Source: Cylicocyclus nassatus
Taxonomy: Eukaryota > Nematoda > Chromadorea > Rhabditida > Strongylidae
Length of the DNA stretch: 64,000 nucleotides
NCBI GenBank assembly: GCA_958299035.1
Contig: CATQJL010000305.1
Coordinates: 69,284,792-69,348,791, forward strand
Reading direction: 5' to 3'
Within the stretch, counting starts at the first letter, position 1. Each line of letters begins with the position of its first letter. Positions 1 through 9,422 of this stretch are shown here, piece after piece. The notes beneath the pieces were generated by a model. The model was not told where the DNA came from, did not search any database, and saw only the letters and a program-made list of their open reading frames with translations. The position numbers and the translations under genes were made by a program.

Positions 1-89
1 GCGCGGATTTACTCAAGGCCTGCCTCTGTGACGTGATCCTTCGTCTTTCAATTCCATCTTTTCCGATCTCTGGTCATGTGGCAAAAGTC

Positions 90-161
90 GGGCTGAGCCG
101 GGGATCGATCCCGGGACCTCTCGCACCCTAAGCGAGAATCATACCACTAGACCACTCAGCC
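90..161 (-). tRNA. tRNA-Pro(AGG) copy 1 (reference copy)
   Basis: The consensus gene is 72 nt. The acceptor stem GGCTGAG pairs fully with CTCAGCC and is followed by discriminator C. The A box TGGTCTAGTGG fits TRGYNNANNNG. The anticodon stem CTCGC/GCGAG encloses loop TTAGGGT, giving anticodon AGG (proline, CCU/CCC decoding after A34 to I). The B box GATCGATCC fits GWTCRANNC, although T54 is A. A TTTT Pol III terminator lies 4 nt after the discriminator. No intron and no encoded CCA, as expected for a nuclear gene. All features point to a transcribable gene rather than a tRNA-derived SINE. Confidence 0.93.
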
Positions 162-250
162 GCGCGGATTTACTCAAGGCCTGCCTCTGTGACGTGATCC
201 TTCGTCTTTCAATTCCATCTTTTCCGATCTCTGGTCATGTGGCAAAAGTC

Positions 251-322
251 GGGCTGAGCCGGGGATCGATCCCGGGACCTCTCGCACCCTAAGCGAGAAT
301 CATACCACTAGACCACTCAGCC
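251..322 (-). tRNA. tRNA-Pro(AGG) copy 2
   Basis: Consensus; 3' spacer gatctctgg. Confidence 0.92.
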
Positions 323-410
323 GCGCGGATTTACTCAAGGCCTGCCTCTGTGACGTGATCCTTCGCTTTCAATTCCATCTTTTCCGATCTTTGGTCATGT
401 GGCAAAAGTC

Positions 411-482
411 GGGCTGAGCCGGGGATCGATCCCGGGACCTCTCGCACCCTAAGCGAGAATCATACCACTAGACCACTCAGCC
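411..482 (-). tRNA. tRNA-Pro(AGG) copy 3
   Basis: Consensus; 160-bp unit, spacer gatctttgg. Confidence 0.92.
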
Positions 483-571
483 GCGCGGATTTACTCAAGG
501 CCTGCCTCTGTGACGTGATCCTTCGTCTTTCAATTCCATCTTTTCCGATCTCTGGTCATGTGGCAAAAGTC

Positions 572-643
572 GGGCTGAGCCGGGGATCGATCCCGGGACC
601 TCTCGCACCCTAAGCGAGAATCATACCACTAGACCACTCAGCC
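572..643 (-). tRNA. tRNA-Pro(AGG) copy 4
   Basis: Consensus; spacer gatctctgg. Confidence 0.92.
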
Positions 644-731
644 GCGCGGATTTACTCAAGGCCTGCCTCTGTGACGTGATCCTTCGCTTTCAATTCCATC
701 TTTTCCGATCTCTGGTCATGTGGCAAAAGTC

Positions 732-803
732 GGGCTGAGCCGGGGATCGATCCCGGGACCTCTCGCACCCTAAGCGAGAATCATACCACTAGACCACTCA
801 GCC
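732..803 (-). tRNA. tRNA-Pro(AGG) copy 5
   Basis: Consensus; 160-bp unit. Confidence 0.92.
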
Positions 804-892
804 GCGCGGATTTACTCAAGGCCTGCCTCTGTGATGTGATCCTTCGTCTTTCAATTCCATCTTTTCCGATCTCTGGTCATGTGGCAAAAGTC

Positions 893-964
893 GGGCTGAG
901 CCGGGGATCGATCCCGGGACCTCTCGCACCCTAAGCGAGAATCATACCACTAGACCACTCAGCC
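893..964 (-). tRNA. tRNA-Pro(AGG) copy 6
   Basis: Consensus; spacer has gatgtg. Confidence 0.92.
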
Positions 965-1053
965 GCGCGGATTTACTCAAGGCCTGCCTCTGTGATGTGA
1001 TCCTTCGTCTTTCAATTCCATCTTTTCCGATCTTTGGTCATGTGGCAAAAGTC

Positions 1054-1125
1054 GGGCTGAGCCGGGGATCGATCCCGGGACCTCTCGCACCCTAAGCGAG
1101 AATCATACCACTAGACCACTCAGCC
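1054..1125 (-). tRNA. tRNA-Pro(AGG) copy 7
   Basis: Consensus; spacer has gatgtg and gatctttgg. Confidence 0.92.
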
Positions 1126-1213
1126 GCGCGGATTTACTCAAGGCCTGCCTCTGTGACGTGATCCTTCGCTTTCAATTCCATCTTTTCCGATCTCTGGTCA
1201 TGTGGCAAAAGTC

Positions 1214-1285
1214 GGGCTGAGCCGGGGATCGATCCCGGGACCTCTCGCACCCTAAGCGAGAATCATACCACTAGACCACTCAGCC
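1214..1285 (-). tRNA. tRNA-Pro(AGG) copy 8
   Basis: Consensus; 160-bp unit. Confidence 0.92.
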
Positions 1286-1374
1286 GCGCGGATTTACTCA
1301 AGGCCTGCCTCTGTGACGTGATCCTTCGTCTTTCAATTCCATCTTTTCCGATCTCTGGTCATGTGGCAAAAGTC

Positions 1375-1446
1375 GGGCTGAGCCGGGGATCGATCCCGGG
1401 ACCTCTCGCACCCTAAGCGAGAATCATACCACTAGACCACTCAGCC
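1375..1446 (-). tRNA. tRNA-Pro(AGG) copy 9
   Basis: Consensus; spacer gatctctgg. Confidence 0.92.
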
Positions 1447-1535
1447 GCGCGGATTTACTCAAGGCCTGCCTCTGTGACGTGATCCTTCGTCTTTCAATTC
1501 CATCTTTTCCGATCTTTGGTCATGTGGCAAAAGTC

Positions 1536-1607
1536 GGGCTGAGCCGGGGATCGATCCCGGGACCTCTCGCACCCTAAGCGAGAATCATACCACTAGACCA
1601 CTCAGCC
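1536..1607 (-). tRNA. tRNA-Pro(AGG) copy 10
   Basis: Consensus; spacer gatctttgg. Confidence 0.92.
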
Positions 1608-1696
1608 GCGCGGATTTACTCAAGGCCTGCCTCTGTGACGTGATCCTTCGTCTTTCAATTCCATCTTTTCCGATCTCTGGTCATGTGGCAAAAGTC

Positions 1697-1768
1697 GGGC
1701 TGAGCCGGGGATCGATCCCGGGACCTCTCGCACCCTAAGCGAGAATCATACCACTAGACCACTCAGCC
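1697..1768 (-). tRNA. tRNA-Pro(AGG) copy 11
   Basis: Consensus; spacer gatctctgg. Confidence 0.92.
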
Positions 1769-1857
1769 GCGCGGATTTACTCAAGGCCTGCCTCTGTGAC
1801 GTGATCCTTCGTCTTTCAATTCCATCTTTTCCGATCTTTGGTCATGTGGCAAAAGTC

Positions 1858-1929
1858 GGGCTGAGCCGGGGATCGATCCCGGGACCTCTCGCACCCTAAG
1901 CGAGAATCATACCACTAGACCACTCAGCC
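1858..1929 (-). tRNA. tRNA-Pro(AGG) copy 12
   Basis: Consensus; spacer gatctttgg. Confidence 0.92.
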
Positions 1930-2018
1930 GCGCGGATTTACTCAAGGCCTGCCTCTGTGACGTGATCCTTCGTCTTTCAATTCCATCTTTTCCGATCTCT
2001 GGTCATGTGGCAAAAGTC

Positions 2019-2090
2019 GGGCTGAGCCGGGGATCGATCCCGGGACCTCTCGCACCCTAAGCGAGAATCATACCACTAGACCACTCAGCC
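2019..2090 (-). tRNA. tRNA-Pro(AGG) copy 13
   Basis: Consensus; first unit of six-unit block A (units 13-18). Confidence 0.92.
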
Positions 2091-2179
2091 GCGCGGATTT
2101 ACTCAAGGCCTGCCTCTGTGACGTGATCCTTCGTCTTTCAATTCCATCTTTTCCGATCTCTGGTCATGTGGCAAAAGTC

Positions 2180-2251
2180 GGGCTGAGCCGGGGATCGATC
2201 CCGGGACCTCTCGCACCCTAAGCGAGAATCATACCACTAGACCACTCAGCC
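2180..2251 (-). tRNA. tRNA-Pro(AGG) copy 14
   Basis: Consensus; block A unit 2. Confidence 0.92.
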
Positions 2252-2340
2252 GCGCGGATTTACTCAAGGCCTGCCTCTGTGACGTGATCCTTCGTCTTTC
2301 AATTCCATCTTTTCCGATCTTTGGTCATGTGGCAAAAGTC

Positions 2341-2412
2341 GGGCTGAGCCGGGGATCGATCCCGGGACCTCTCGCACCCTAAGCGAGAATCATACCACTA
2401 GACCACTCAGCC
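2341..2412 (-). tRNA. tRNA-Pro(AGG) copy 15
   Basis: Consensus; block A unit 3, spacer gatctttgg. Confidence 0.92.
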
Positions 2413-2501
2413 GCGCGGATTTACTCAAGACCTGCCTCTGTGACGTGATCCTTCGTCTTTCAATTCCATCTTTTCCGATCTCTGGTCATGTGGCAAAAGT
2501 C

Positions 2502-2573
2502 GGGCTGAGCCGGGGATCGATCCCGGGACCTCTCGCACCCTAAGCGAGAATCATACCACTAGACCACTCAGCC
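2502..2573 (-). tRNA. tRNA-Pro(AGG) copy 16
   Basis: Consensus; block A unit 4, marked by caagacc in the spacer. Confidence 0.92.
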
Positions 2574-2662
2574 GCGCGGATTTACTCAAGGCCTGCCTCT
2601 GTGACGTGATCCTTCGTCTTTCAATTCCATATTTTCCGATCTTTGGTCATGTGGCAAAAGTC

Positions 2663-2734
2663 GGGCTGAGCCGGGGATCGATCCCGGGACCTCTCGCACC
2701 CTAAGCGAGAATCATACCACTAGACCACTCAGCC
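2663..2734 (-). tRNA. tRNA-Pro(AGG) copy 17
   Basis: Consensus; block A unit 5, marked by catatttt. Confidence 0.92.
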
Positions 2735-2823
2735 GCGCGGATTTACTCAAGGCCTGCCTCTGTGACGTGATCCTTCGTCTTTCAATTCCATCTTTTCCGA
2801 TCCTTGGTCATGTGGCAAAAGTC

Positions 2824-2895
2824 GGGCTGAGCCGGGGATCGATCCCGGGACCTCTCGCACCCTAAGCGAGAATCATACCACTAGACCACTCAGCA
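2824..2895 (-). tRNA. tRNA-Pro(AGG) copy 18, G1 to T
   Basis: The first base is T instead of G, breaking the first acceptor pair with C. Shared only with copy 24; spacer gatccttgg. Confidence 0.75.
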
Positions 2896-2984
2896 GCGCG
2901 GATTTACTCAAGGCCTGCCTCTGTGACGTGATCCTTCGTCTTTCAATTCCATCTTTTCCGATCTCTGGTCATGTGGCAAAAGTC

Positions 2985-3056
2985 GGGCTGAGCCGGGGAT
3001 CGATCCCGGGACCTCTCGCACCCTAAGCGAGAATCATACCACTAGACCACTCAGCC
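2985..3056 (-). tRNA. tRNA-Pro(AGG) copy 19
   Basis: Consensus; first unit of the second copy of block A (units 19-24). Confidence 0.92.
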
Positions 3057-3145
3057 GCGCGGATTTACTCAAGGCCTGCCTCTGTGACGTGATCCTTCGT
3101 CTTTCAATTCCATCTTTTCCGATCTCTGGTCATGTGGCAAAAGTC

Positions 3146-3217
3146 GGGCTGAGCCGGGGATCGATCCCGGGACCTCTCGCACCCTAAGCGAGAATCATAC
3201 CACTAGACCACTCAGCC
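3146..3217 (-). tRNA. tRNA-Pro(AGG) copy 20
   Basis: Consensus; counterpart of copy 14. Confidence 0.92.
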
Positions 3218-3306
3218 GCGCGGATTTACTCAAGGCCTGCCTCTGTGACGTGATCCTTCGTCTTTCAATTCCATCTTTTCCGATCTTTGGTCATGTGGCA
3301 AAAGTC

Positions 3307-3378
3307 GGGCTGAGCCGGGGATCGATCCCGGGACCTCTCGCACCCTAAGCGAGAATCATACCACTAGACCACTCAGCC
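3307..3378 (-). tRNA. tRNA-Pro(AGG) copy 21
   Basis: Consensus; counterpart of copy 15. Confidence 0.92.
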
Positions 3379-3467
3379 GCGCGGATTTACTCAAGACCTG
3401 CCTCTGTGACGTGATCCTTCGTCTTTCAATTCCATCTTTTCCGATCTCTGGTCATGTGGCAAAAGTC

Positions 3468-3539
3468 GGGCTGAGCCGGGGATCGATCCCGGGACCTCTC
3501 GCACCCTAAGCGAGAATCATACCACTAGACCACTCAGCC
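3468..3539 (-). tRNA. tRNA-Pro(AGG) copy 22
   Basis: Consensus; caagacc spacer, counterpart of copy 16. Confidence 0.92.
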
Positions 3540-3628
3540 GCGCGGATTTACTCAAGGCCTGCCTCTGTGACGTGATCCTTCGTCTTTCAATTCCATATTT
3601 TCCGATCTTTGGTCATGTGGCAAAAGTC

Positions 3629-3700
3629 GGGCTGAGCCGGGGATCGATCCCGGGACCTCTCGCACCCTAAGCGAGAATCATACCACTAGACCACTCAGCC
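3629..3700 (-). tRNA. tRNA-Pro(AGG) copy 23
   Basis: Consensus; catatttt spacer, counterpart of copy 17. Confidence 0.92.
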
Positions 3701-3789
3701 GCGCGGATTTACTCAAGGCCTGCCTCTGTGACGTGATCCTTCGTCTTTCAATTCCATCTTTTCCGATCCTTGGTCATGTGGCAAAAGTC

Positions 3790-3861
3790 GGGCTGAGCCG
3801 GGGATCGATCCCGGGACCTCTCGCACCCTAAGCGAGAATCATACCACTAGACCACTCAGCA
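3790..3861 (-). tRNA. tRNA-Pro(AGG) copy 24, G1 to T
   Basis: Same first-base change as copy 18, 966 bp away. Confidence 0.75.
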
Positions 3862-3950
3862 GCGCGGATTTACTCAAGGCCTGCCTCTGTGACGTGATCC
3901 TTCGTCTTTCAATTCCATCTTTTCCGATCTCTGGTCATGTGGCAAAAGTC

Positions 3951-4022
3951 GGGCTGAGCCGGGGATCGATCCCGGGACCTCTCGCACCCTAAGCGAGAAT
4001 CATACCACTAGACCACTCAGCC
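3951..4022 (-). tRNA. tRNA-Pro(AGG) copy 25
   Basis: Consensus; first of six successive units with spacer gatctctgg (25-30). Confidence 0.92.
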
Positions 4023-4111
4023 GCGCGGATTTACTCAAGGCCTGCCTCTGTGACGTGATCCTTCGTCTTTCAATTCCATCTTTTCCGATCTCTGGTCATG
4101 TGGCAAAAGTC

Positions 4112-4183
4112 GGGCTGAGCCGGGGATCGATCCCGGGACCTCTCGCACCCTAAGCGAGAATCATACCACTAGACCACTCAGCC
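4112..4183 (-). tRNA. tRNA-Pro(AGG) copy 26
   Basis: Consensus. Confidence 0.92.
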
Positions 4184-4272
4184 GCGCGGATTTACTCAAG
4201 GCCTGCCTCTGTGACGTGATCCTTCGTCTTTCAATTCCATCTTTTCCGATCTCTGGTCATGTGGCAAAAGTC

Positions 4273-4344
4273 GGGCTGAGCCGGGGATCGATCCCGGGAC
4301 CTCTCGCACCCTAAGCGAGAATCATACCACTAGACCACTCAGCC
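4273..4344 (-). tRNA. tRNA-Pro(AGG) copy 27
   Basis: Consensus. Confidence 0.92.
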
Positions 4345-4433
4345 GCGCGGATTTACTCAAGGCCTGCCTCTGTGACGTGATCCTTCGTCTTTCAATTCCA
4401 TCTTTTCCGATCTCTGGTCATGTGGCAAAAGTC

Positions 4434-4505
4434 GGGCTGAGCCGGGGATCGATCCCGGGACCTCTCGCACCCTAAGCGAGAATCATACCACTAGACCACT
4501 CAGCC
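4434..4505 (-). tRNA. tRNA-Pro(AGG) copy 28
   Basis: Consensus. Confidence 0.92.
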
Positions 4506-4594
4506 GCGCGGATTTACTCAAGGCCTGCCTCTGTGACGTGATCCTTCGTCTTTCAATTCCATCTTTTCCGATCTCTGGTCATGTGGCAAAAGTC

Positions 4595-4666
4595 GGGCTG
4601 AGCCGGGGATCGATCCCGGGACCTCTCGCACCCTAAGCGAGAATCATACCACTAGACCACTCAGCC
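4595..4666 (-). tRNA. tRNA-Pro(AGG) copy 29
   Basis: Consensus. Confidence 0.92.
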
Positions 4667-4755
4667 GCGCGGATTTACTCAAGGCCTGCCTCTGTGACGT
4701 GATCCTTCGTCTTTCAATTCCATCTTTTCCGATCTCTGGTCATGTGGCAAAAGTC

Positions 4756-4827
4756 GGGCTGAGCCGGGGATCGATCCCGGGACCTCTCGCACCCTAAGCG
4801 AGAATCATACCACTAGACCACTCAGCC
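4756..4827 (-). tRNA. tRNA-Pro(AGG) copy 30
   Basis: Consensus. Confidence 0.92.
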
Positions 4828-4915
4828 GCGCGGATTTACTCAAGGCCTGCCTCTGTGACGTGATCCTTCGCTTTCAATTCCATCTTTTCCGATCTTTGGT
4901 CATGTGGCAAAAGTC

Positions 4916-4987
4916 GGGCTGAGCCGGGGATCGATCCCGGGACCTCTCGCACCCTAAGCGAGAATCATACCACTAGACCACTCAGCC
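4916..4987 (-). tRNA. tRNA-Pro(AGG) copy 31
   Basis: Consensus; 160-bp unit, spacer gatctttgg. Confidence 0.92.
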
Positions 4988-5076
4988 GCGCGGATTTACT
5001 CAAGGCCTGCCTCTGTGATGTGATCCTTCGTCTTTCAATTCCATCTTTTCCGATCTTTGGTCATGTGGCAAAAGTC

Positions 5077-5148
5077 GGGCTGAGCCGGGGATCGATCCCG
5101 GGACCTCTCGCACCCTAAGCGAGAATCATACCACTAGACCACTCAGCC
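5077..5148 (-). tRNA. tRNA-Pro(AGG) copy 32
   Basis: Consensus; gatgtg spacer. Confidence 0.92.
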
Positions 5149-5237
5149 GCGCGGATTTACTCAAGGCCTGCCTCTGTGACGTGATCCTTCGTCTTTCAAT
5201 TCCATCTTTTCCGATCTCTGGTCATGTGGCAAAAGTC

Positions 5238-5309
5238 GGGCTGAGCCGGGGATCGATCCCGGGACCTCTCGCACCCTAAGCGAGAATCATACCACTAGAC
5301 CACTCAGCC
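5238..5309 (-). tRNA. tRNA-Pro(AGG) copy 33
   Basis: Consensus; spacer gatctctgg. Confidence 0.92.
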
Positions 5310-5398
5310 GCGCGGATTTACTCAAGGCCTGCCTCTGTGACGTGATCCTTCGTCTTTCAATTCCATCTTTTCCGATCTCTGGTCATGTGGCAAAAGTC

Positions 5399-5470
5399 GG
5401 GCTGAGCCGGGGATCGATCCCGGGACCTCTCGCACCCTAAGCGAGAATCATACCACTAGACCACTCAGCC
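5399..5470 (-). tRNA. tRNA-Pro(AGG) copy 34
   Basis: Consensus; spacer gatctctgg. Confidence 0.92.
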
Positions 5471-5559
5471 GCGCGGATTTACTCAAGGCCTGCCTCTGTG
5501 ACGTGATCCTTCGTCTTTCAATTCCATCTTTTCCGATCTTTGGTCATGTGGCAAAAGTC

Positions 5560-5631
5560 GGGCTGAGCCGGGGATCGATCCCGGGACCTCTCGCACCCTA
5601 AGCGAGAATCATACCACTAGACCACTCAGCC
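5560..5631 (-). tRNA. tRNA-Pro(AGG) copy 35
   Basis: Consensus; spacer gatctttgg. Confidence 0.92.
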
Positions 5632-5720
5632 GCGCGGATTTACTCAAGGCCTGCCTCTGTGACGTGATCCTTCGTCTTTCAATTCCATCTTTTCCGATCT
5701 CTGGTCATGTGGCAAAAGTC

Positions 5721-5792
5721 GGGCTGAGCCGGGGATCGATCCCGGGACCTCTCGCACCCTAAGCGAGAATCATACCACTAGACCACTCAGCC
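5721..5792 (-). tRNA. tRNA-Pro(AGG) copy 36
   Basis: Consensus; spacer gatctctgg. Confidence 0.92.
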
Positions 5793-5881
5793 GCGCGGAT
5801 TTACTCAAGGCCTGCCTCTGTAACGTGATCCTTCGTCTTTCAATTCCATATTTTCCGATCTTTGGTCATGTGGCAAAAGTC

Positions 5882-5953
5882 GGGCTGAGCCGGGGATCGA
5901 TCCCGGGACCTCTCGCACCCTAAGCGAGAATCATACCACTAGACCACTCAGCC
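5882..5953 (-). tRNA. tRNA-Pro(AGG) copy 37
   Basis: Consensus; spacer with gtaacgtg and catatttt. Confidence 0.92.
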
Positions 5954-6042
5954 GCGCGGATTTACTCAAGGCCTGCCTCTGTGACGTGATCCTTCGTCTT
6001 TCAATTCCATCTTTTCCGATCTCTGGTCATGTGGCAAAAGTC

Positions 6043-6114
6043 GGGCTGAGCCGGGGATCGATCCCGGGACCTCTCGCACCCTAAGCGAGAATCATACCAC
6101 TAGACCACTCAGCC
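6043..6114 (-). tRNA. tRNA-Pro(AGG) copy 38
   Basis: Consensus; spacer gatctctgg. Confidence 0.92.
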
Positions 6115-6202
6115 GCGCGGATTTACTCAAGGCCTGCCTCTGTGACGTGATCCTTCGCTTTCAATTCCATCTTTTCCGATCTTTGGTCATGTGGCAAAAG
6201 TC

Positions 6203-6274
6203 GGGCTGAGCCGGGGATCGATCCCGGGACCTCTCGCACCCTAAGCGAGAATCATACCACTAGACCACTCAGCC
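6203..6274 (-). tRNA. tRNA-Pro(AGG) copy 39
   Basis: Consensus; 160-bp unit. Confidence 0.92.
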
Positions 6275-6363
6275 GCGCGGATTTACTCAAGGCCTGCCTC
6301 TGTGACGTGATCCTTCGTCTTTCAATTCCATCTTTTCCGATCTCTGGTCATGTGGCAAAAGTC

Positions 6364-6435
6364 GGGCTGAGCCGGGGATCGATCCCGGGTCCTCTCGCAC
6401 CCTAAGCGAGAATCATACCACTAGACCATTCAGCC
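6364..6435 (-). tRNA. tRNA-Pro(AGG) copy 40, two changes
   Basis: Base 7 is A instead of G (last acceptor pair broken) and one variable-loop T is A (plus-strand position 6390). Confidence 0.7.
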
Positions 6436-6524
6436 GCGCGGATTTACTCAAGGCCTGCCTCTGTGACGTGATCCTTCGTCTTTCAATTCCATCTTTTCCG
6501 ATCTCTGGTCATGTGGCAAAAGTC

Positions 6525-6596
6525 GGGCTGAGCCGGGGATCGATCCCGGGACCTCTCGCACCCTAAGCGAGAATCATACCACTAGACCACTCAGCC
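6525..6596 (-). tRNA. tRNA-Pro(AGG) copy 41
   Basis: Consensus; spacer gatctctgg. Confidence 0.92.
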
Positions 6597-6685
6597 GCGC
6601 GGATTTACTCAAGGCCTGCCTCTGTGACGTGATCCTTCGTCTTTCAATTCCATCTTTTCCGATCCTTGGTCATGTGGCAAAAGTC

Positions 6686-6757
6686 GGGCTGAGCCGGGGA
6701 TCGATCCCGGGACCTCTCGCACCCTAAGCGAGAATCATACCACTAGACCACTCAGCC
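6686..6757 (-). tRNA. tRNA-Pro(AGG) copy 42
   Basis: Consensus; spacer gatccttgg. Confidence 0.92.
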
Positions 6758-6846
6758 GCGCGGATTTACTCAAGGCCTGCCTCTGTGACGTGATCCTTCG
6801 TCTTTCAATTCCATCTTTTGCGATCTCTGGTCATGTGGCAAAAGTC

Positions 6847-6918
6847 GGGCTGAGCCGGGGATCGATCCCGGGACCTCTCGCACCCTAAGCGAGAATCATA
6901 CCACTAGACCACTCAGCC
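6847..6918 (-). tRNA. tRNA-Pro(AGG) copy 43
   Basis: Consensus; ttttgcg spacer marker shared with copies 51 and 57. Confidence 0.92.
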
Positions 6919-7007
6919 GCGCGGATTTACTCAAGGCCTGCCTCTGTGACGTGATCCTTCGTCTTTCAATTCCATCTTTTCCGATCTCTGGTCATGTGGC
7001 AAAAGTC

Positions 7008-7079
7008 GGGCTGAGCCGGGGATCGATCCCGGGACCTCTCGCACCCTAAGCGAGAATCATACCACTAGACCATTCAGCC
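7008..7079 (-). tRNA. tRNA-Pro(AGG) copy 44, G7 to A
   Basis: The seventh acceptor pair becomes A-C. Confidence 0.75.
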
Positions 7080-7168
7080 GCGCGGATTTACTCAAGGCCT
7101 GCCTCTGTGACGTGATCCTTCGTCTTTCAATTCCATCTTTTCCGATCCTTGGTCATGTGGCAAAAGTC

Positions 7169-7240
7169 GGGCTGAGCAGGGGATCGATCCCGGGACCTCT
7201 CGCACCCTAAGCGAGAATCATACCACTAGACCACTCAGCC
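7169..7240 (-). tRNA. tRNA-Pro(AGG) copy 45, T-stem change
   Basis: Linear base 63 is T instead of G, breaking one T-stem pair. Shared with copies 49 and 55. Confidence 0.75.
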
Positions 7241-7329
7241 GCGCGGATTTACTCAAGGCCTGCCTCTGTGACGTGATCCTTCGTCTTTCAATTCCATCTT
7301 TTCCGATCTTTGGTCATGTGGCAAAAGTC

Positions 7330-7401
7330 GGGCTAAGCCGGGGATCGATCCCGGGACCTCTCGCACCCTAAGCGAGAATCATACCACTAGACCACTCAGC
7401 C
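7330..7401 (-). tRNA. tRNA-Pro(AGG) copy 46, acceptor wobble
   Basis: Linear base 67 is T instead of C, turning one acceptor pair into G-U. Confidence 0.85.
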
Positions 7402-7490
7402 GCGGGGATTTACTCAAGGCCTGCCTCTGTGATGTGATCCTTCGTCTTTCAATTCCATCTTTTCCGATCTTTGGTCATGTGGCAAAAGTC

Positions 7491-7562
7491 GGGCTGAGCC
7501 GGGGATCGATCCCGGGACCTCTCGCACCCTAAGCGAGAATCATACCACAAGACCACTCAGCC
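7491..7562 (-). tRNA. tRNA-Pro(AGG) copy 47, A14 to T
   Basis: The near-invariant A14 in the A box and D loop is T. This removes the 8-14 tertiary pair and a key TFIIIC contact; function is doubtful. Confidence 0.6.
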
Positions 7563-7651
7563 GCGCGGATTTACTCAAGGCCTGCCTCTGTGACGTGATC
7601 CTTCGTCTTTCAATTCCATCTTTTCCGATCTCTGGTCATGTGGCAAAAGTC

Positions 7652-7723
7652 GGGCTGAGCCGGGGATCGATCCCGGGACCTCTCGCACCCTAAGCGAGAA
7701 TCATACCACTAGACCATTCAGCC
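7652..7723 (-). tRNA. tRNA-Pro(AGG) copy 48, G7 to A
   Basis: A7-C mismatch; first unit of six-unit block B (units 48-53). Confidence 0.75.
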
Positions 7724-7812
7724 GCGCGGATTTACTCAAGGCCTGCCTCTGTGACGTGATCCTTCGTCTTTCAATTCCATCTTTTCCGATCCTTGGTCAT
7801 GTGGCAAAAGTC

Positions 7813-7884
7813 GGGCTGAGCAGGGGATCGATCCCGGGACCTCTCGCACCCTAAGCGAGAATCATACCACTAGACCACTCAGCC
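7813..7884 (-). tRNA. tRNA-Pro(AGG) copy 49, T-stem change
   Basis: Same base-63 change as copy 45; block B unit 2. Confidence 0.75.
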
Positions 7885-7973
7885 GCGCGGATTTACTCAA
7901 GGCCTGCCTCTGTGACGTGATCCTTCGTCTTTCAATTCCATCTTTTCCGATCCTTGGTCATGTGGCAAAAGTC

Positions 7974-8045
7974 GGGCTGAGCCGGGGATCGATCCCGGGA
8001 CCTCTCGCACCCTAAGCGAGAATCATACCACTAGACCACTCAGCC
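7974..8045 (-). tRNA. tRNA-Pro(AGG) copy 50
   Basis: Consensus; block B unit 3, spacer gatccttgg. Confidence 0.92.
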
Positions 8046-8134
8046 GCGCGGATTTACTCAAGGCCTGCCTCTGTGACGTGATCCTTCGTCTTTCAATTCC
8101 ATCTTTTGCGATCTCTGGTCATGTGGCAAAAGTC

Positions 8135-8206
8135 GGGCTGAGCCGGGGATCGATCCCGGGACCTCTCGCACCCTAAGCGAGAATCATACCACTAGACCAC
8201 TCAGCC
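8135..8206 (-). tRNA. tRNA-Pro(AGG) copy 51
   Basis: Consensus; block B unit 4, ttttgcg marker. Confidence 0.92.
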
Positions 8207-8295
8207 GCGCGGATTTACTCAAGGCCTGCCTCTGTGACGTGATCCTTCGTCTTTCAATTCCATCTTTTCCGATCTCTGGTCATGTGGCAAAAGTC

Positions 8296-8367
8296 GGGCT
8301 GAGCCGGGGATCGATCCCGGGACCTCTCGCACCCTAAGCGAGAATCATACCACTAGACCATTCAGCC
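8296..8367 (-). tRNA. tRNA-Pro(AGG) copy 52, G7 to A
   Basis: A7-C mismatch; block B unit 5. Confidence 0.75.
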
Positions 8368-8456
8368 GCGCGGATTTGCTCAAGGCCTGCCTCTGTGACG
8401 TGATCCTTCGTCTTTCAATTCCATCTTTTCCGATCCTTGGTCATGTGGCAAAAGTC

Positions 8457-8528
8457 GGGCTGAGCCGGGGATCGATCCCGGGACCTCTCGCACCCTAAGC
8501 GAGAATCATGCCACTAGACCACTCAGCC
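8457..8528 (-). tRNA. tRNA-Pro(AGG) copy 53, D-loop change
   Basis: Linear base 19 is C instead of T, a mild D-loop change; block B unit 6. Confidence 0.85.
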
Positions 8529-8617
8529 GCGCGGATTTACTCAAGGCCTGCCTCTGTGACGTGATCCTTCGTCTTTCAATTCCATCTTTTCCGATCTTTG
8601 GTCATGTGGCAAAAGTC

Positions 8618-8689
8618 GGGCTGAGCCGGGGATCGATCCCGGGACCTCTCGCACCCTAAGCGAGAATCATACCACTAGACCATTCAGCC
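8618..8689 (-). tRNA. tRNA-Pro(AGG) copy 54, G7 to A
   Basis: Counterpart of copy 48 in the second copy of block B (units 54-59). Confidence 0.75.
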
Positions 8690-8778
8690 GCGCGGATTTA
8701 CTCAAGGCCTGCCTCTGTGACGTGATCCTTCGTCTTTCAATTCCATCTTTTCCGATCCTTGGTCATGTGGCAAAAGTC

Positions 8779-8850
8779 GGGCTGAGCAGGGGATCGATCC
8801 CGGGACCTCTCGCACCCTAAGCGAGAATCATACCACTAGACCACTCAGCC
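8779..8850 (-). tRNA. tRNA-Pro(AGG) copy 55, T-stem change
   Basis: Counterpart of copy 49. Confidence 0.75.
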
Positions 8851-8939
8851 GCGCGGATTTACTCAAGGCCTGCCTCTGTGACGTGATCCTTCGTCTTTCA
8901 ATTCCATCTTTTCCGATCCTTGGTCATGTGGCAAAAGTC

Positions 8940-9011
8940 GGGCTGAGCCGGGGATCGATCCCGGGACCTCTCGCACCCTAAGCGAGAATCATACCACTAG
9001 ACCACTCAGCC
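8940..9011 (-). tRNA. tRNA-Pro(AGG) copy 56
   Basis: Consensus; counterpart of copy 50. Confidence 0.92.
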
Positions 9012-9100
9012 GCGCGGATTTACTCAAGGCCTGCCTCTGTGACGTGATCCTTCGTCTTTCAATTCCATCTTTTGCGATCTCTGGTCATGTGGCAAAAGTC

Positions 9101-9172
9101 GGGCTGAGCCGGGGATCGATCCCGGGACCTCTCGCACCCTAAGCGAGAATCATACCACTAGACCACTCAGCC
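9101..9172 (-). tRNA. tRNA-Pro(AGG) copy 57
   Basis: Consensus; ttttgcg marker, counterpart of copy 51. Confidence 0.92.
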
Positions 9173-9261
9173 GCGCGGATTTACTCAAGGCCTGCCTCTG
9201 TGACGTGATCCTTCGTCTTTCAATTCCATCTTTTCCGATCTCTGGTCATGTGGCAAAAGTC

Positions 9262-9333
9262 GGGCTGAGCCGGGGATCGATCCCGGGACCTCTCGCACCC
9301 TAAGCGAGAATCATACCACTAGACCATTCAGCC
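9262..9333 (-). tRNA. tRNA-Pro(AGG) copy 58, G7 to A
   Basis: Counterpart of copy 52. Confidence 0.75.
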
Positions 9334-9422
9334 GCGCGGATTTACTCAAGGCCTGCCTCTGTGACGTGATCCTTCGTCTTTCAATTCCATCTTTTCCGAT
9401 CCTTGGTCATGTGGCAAAAGTC

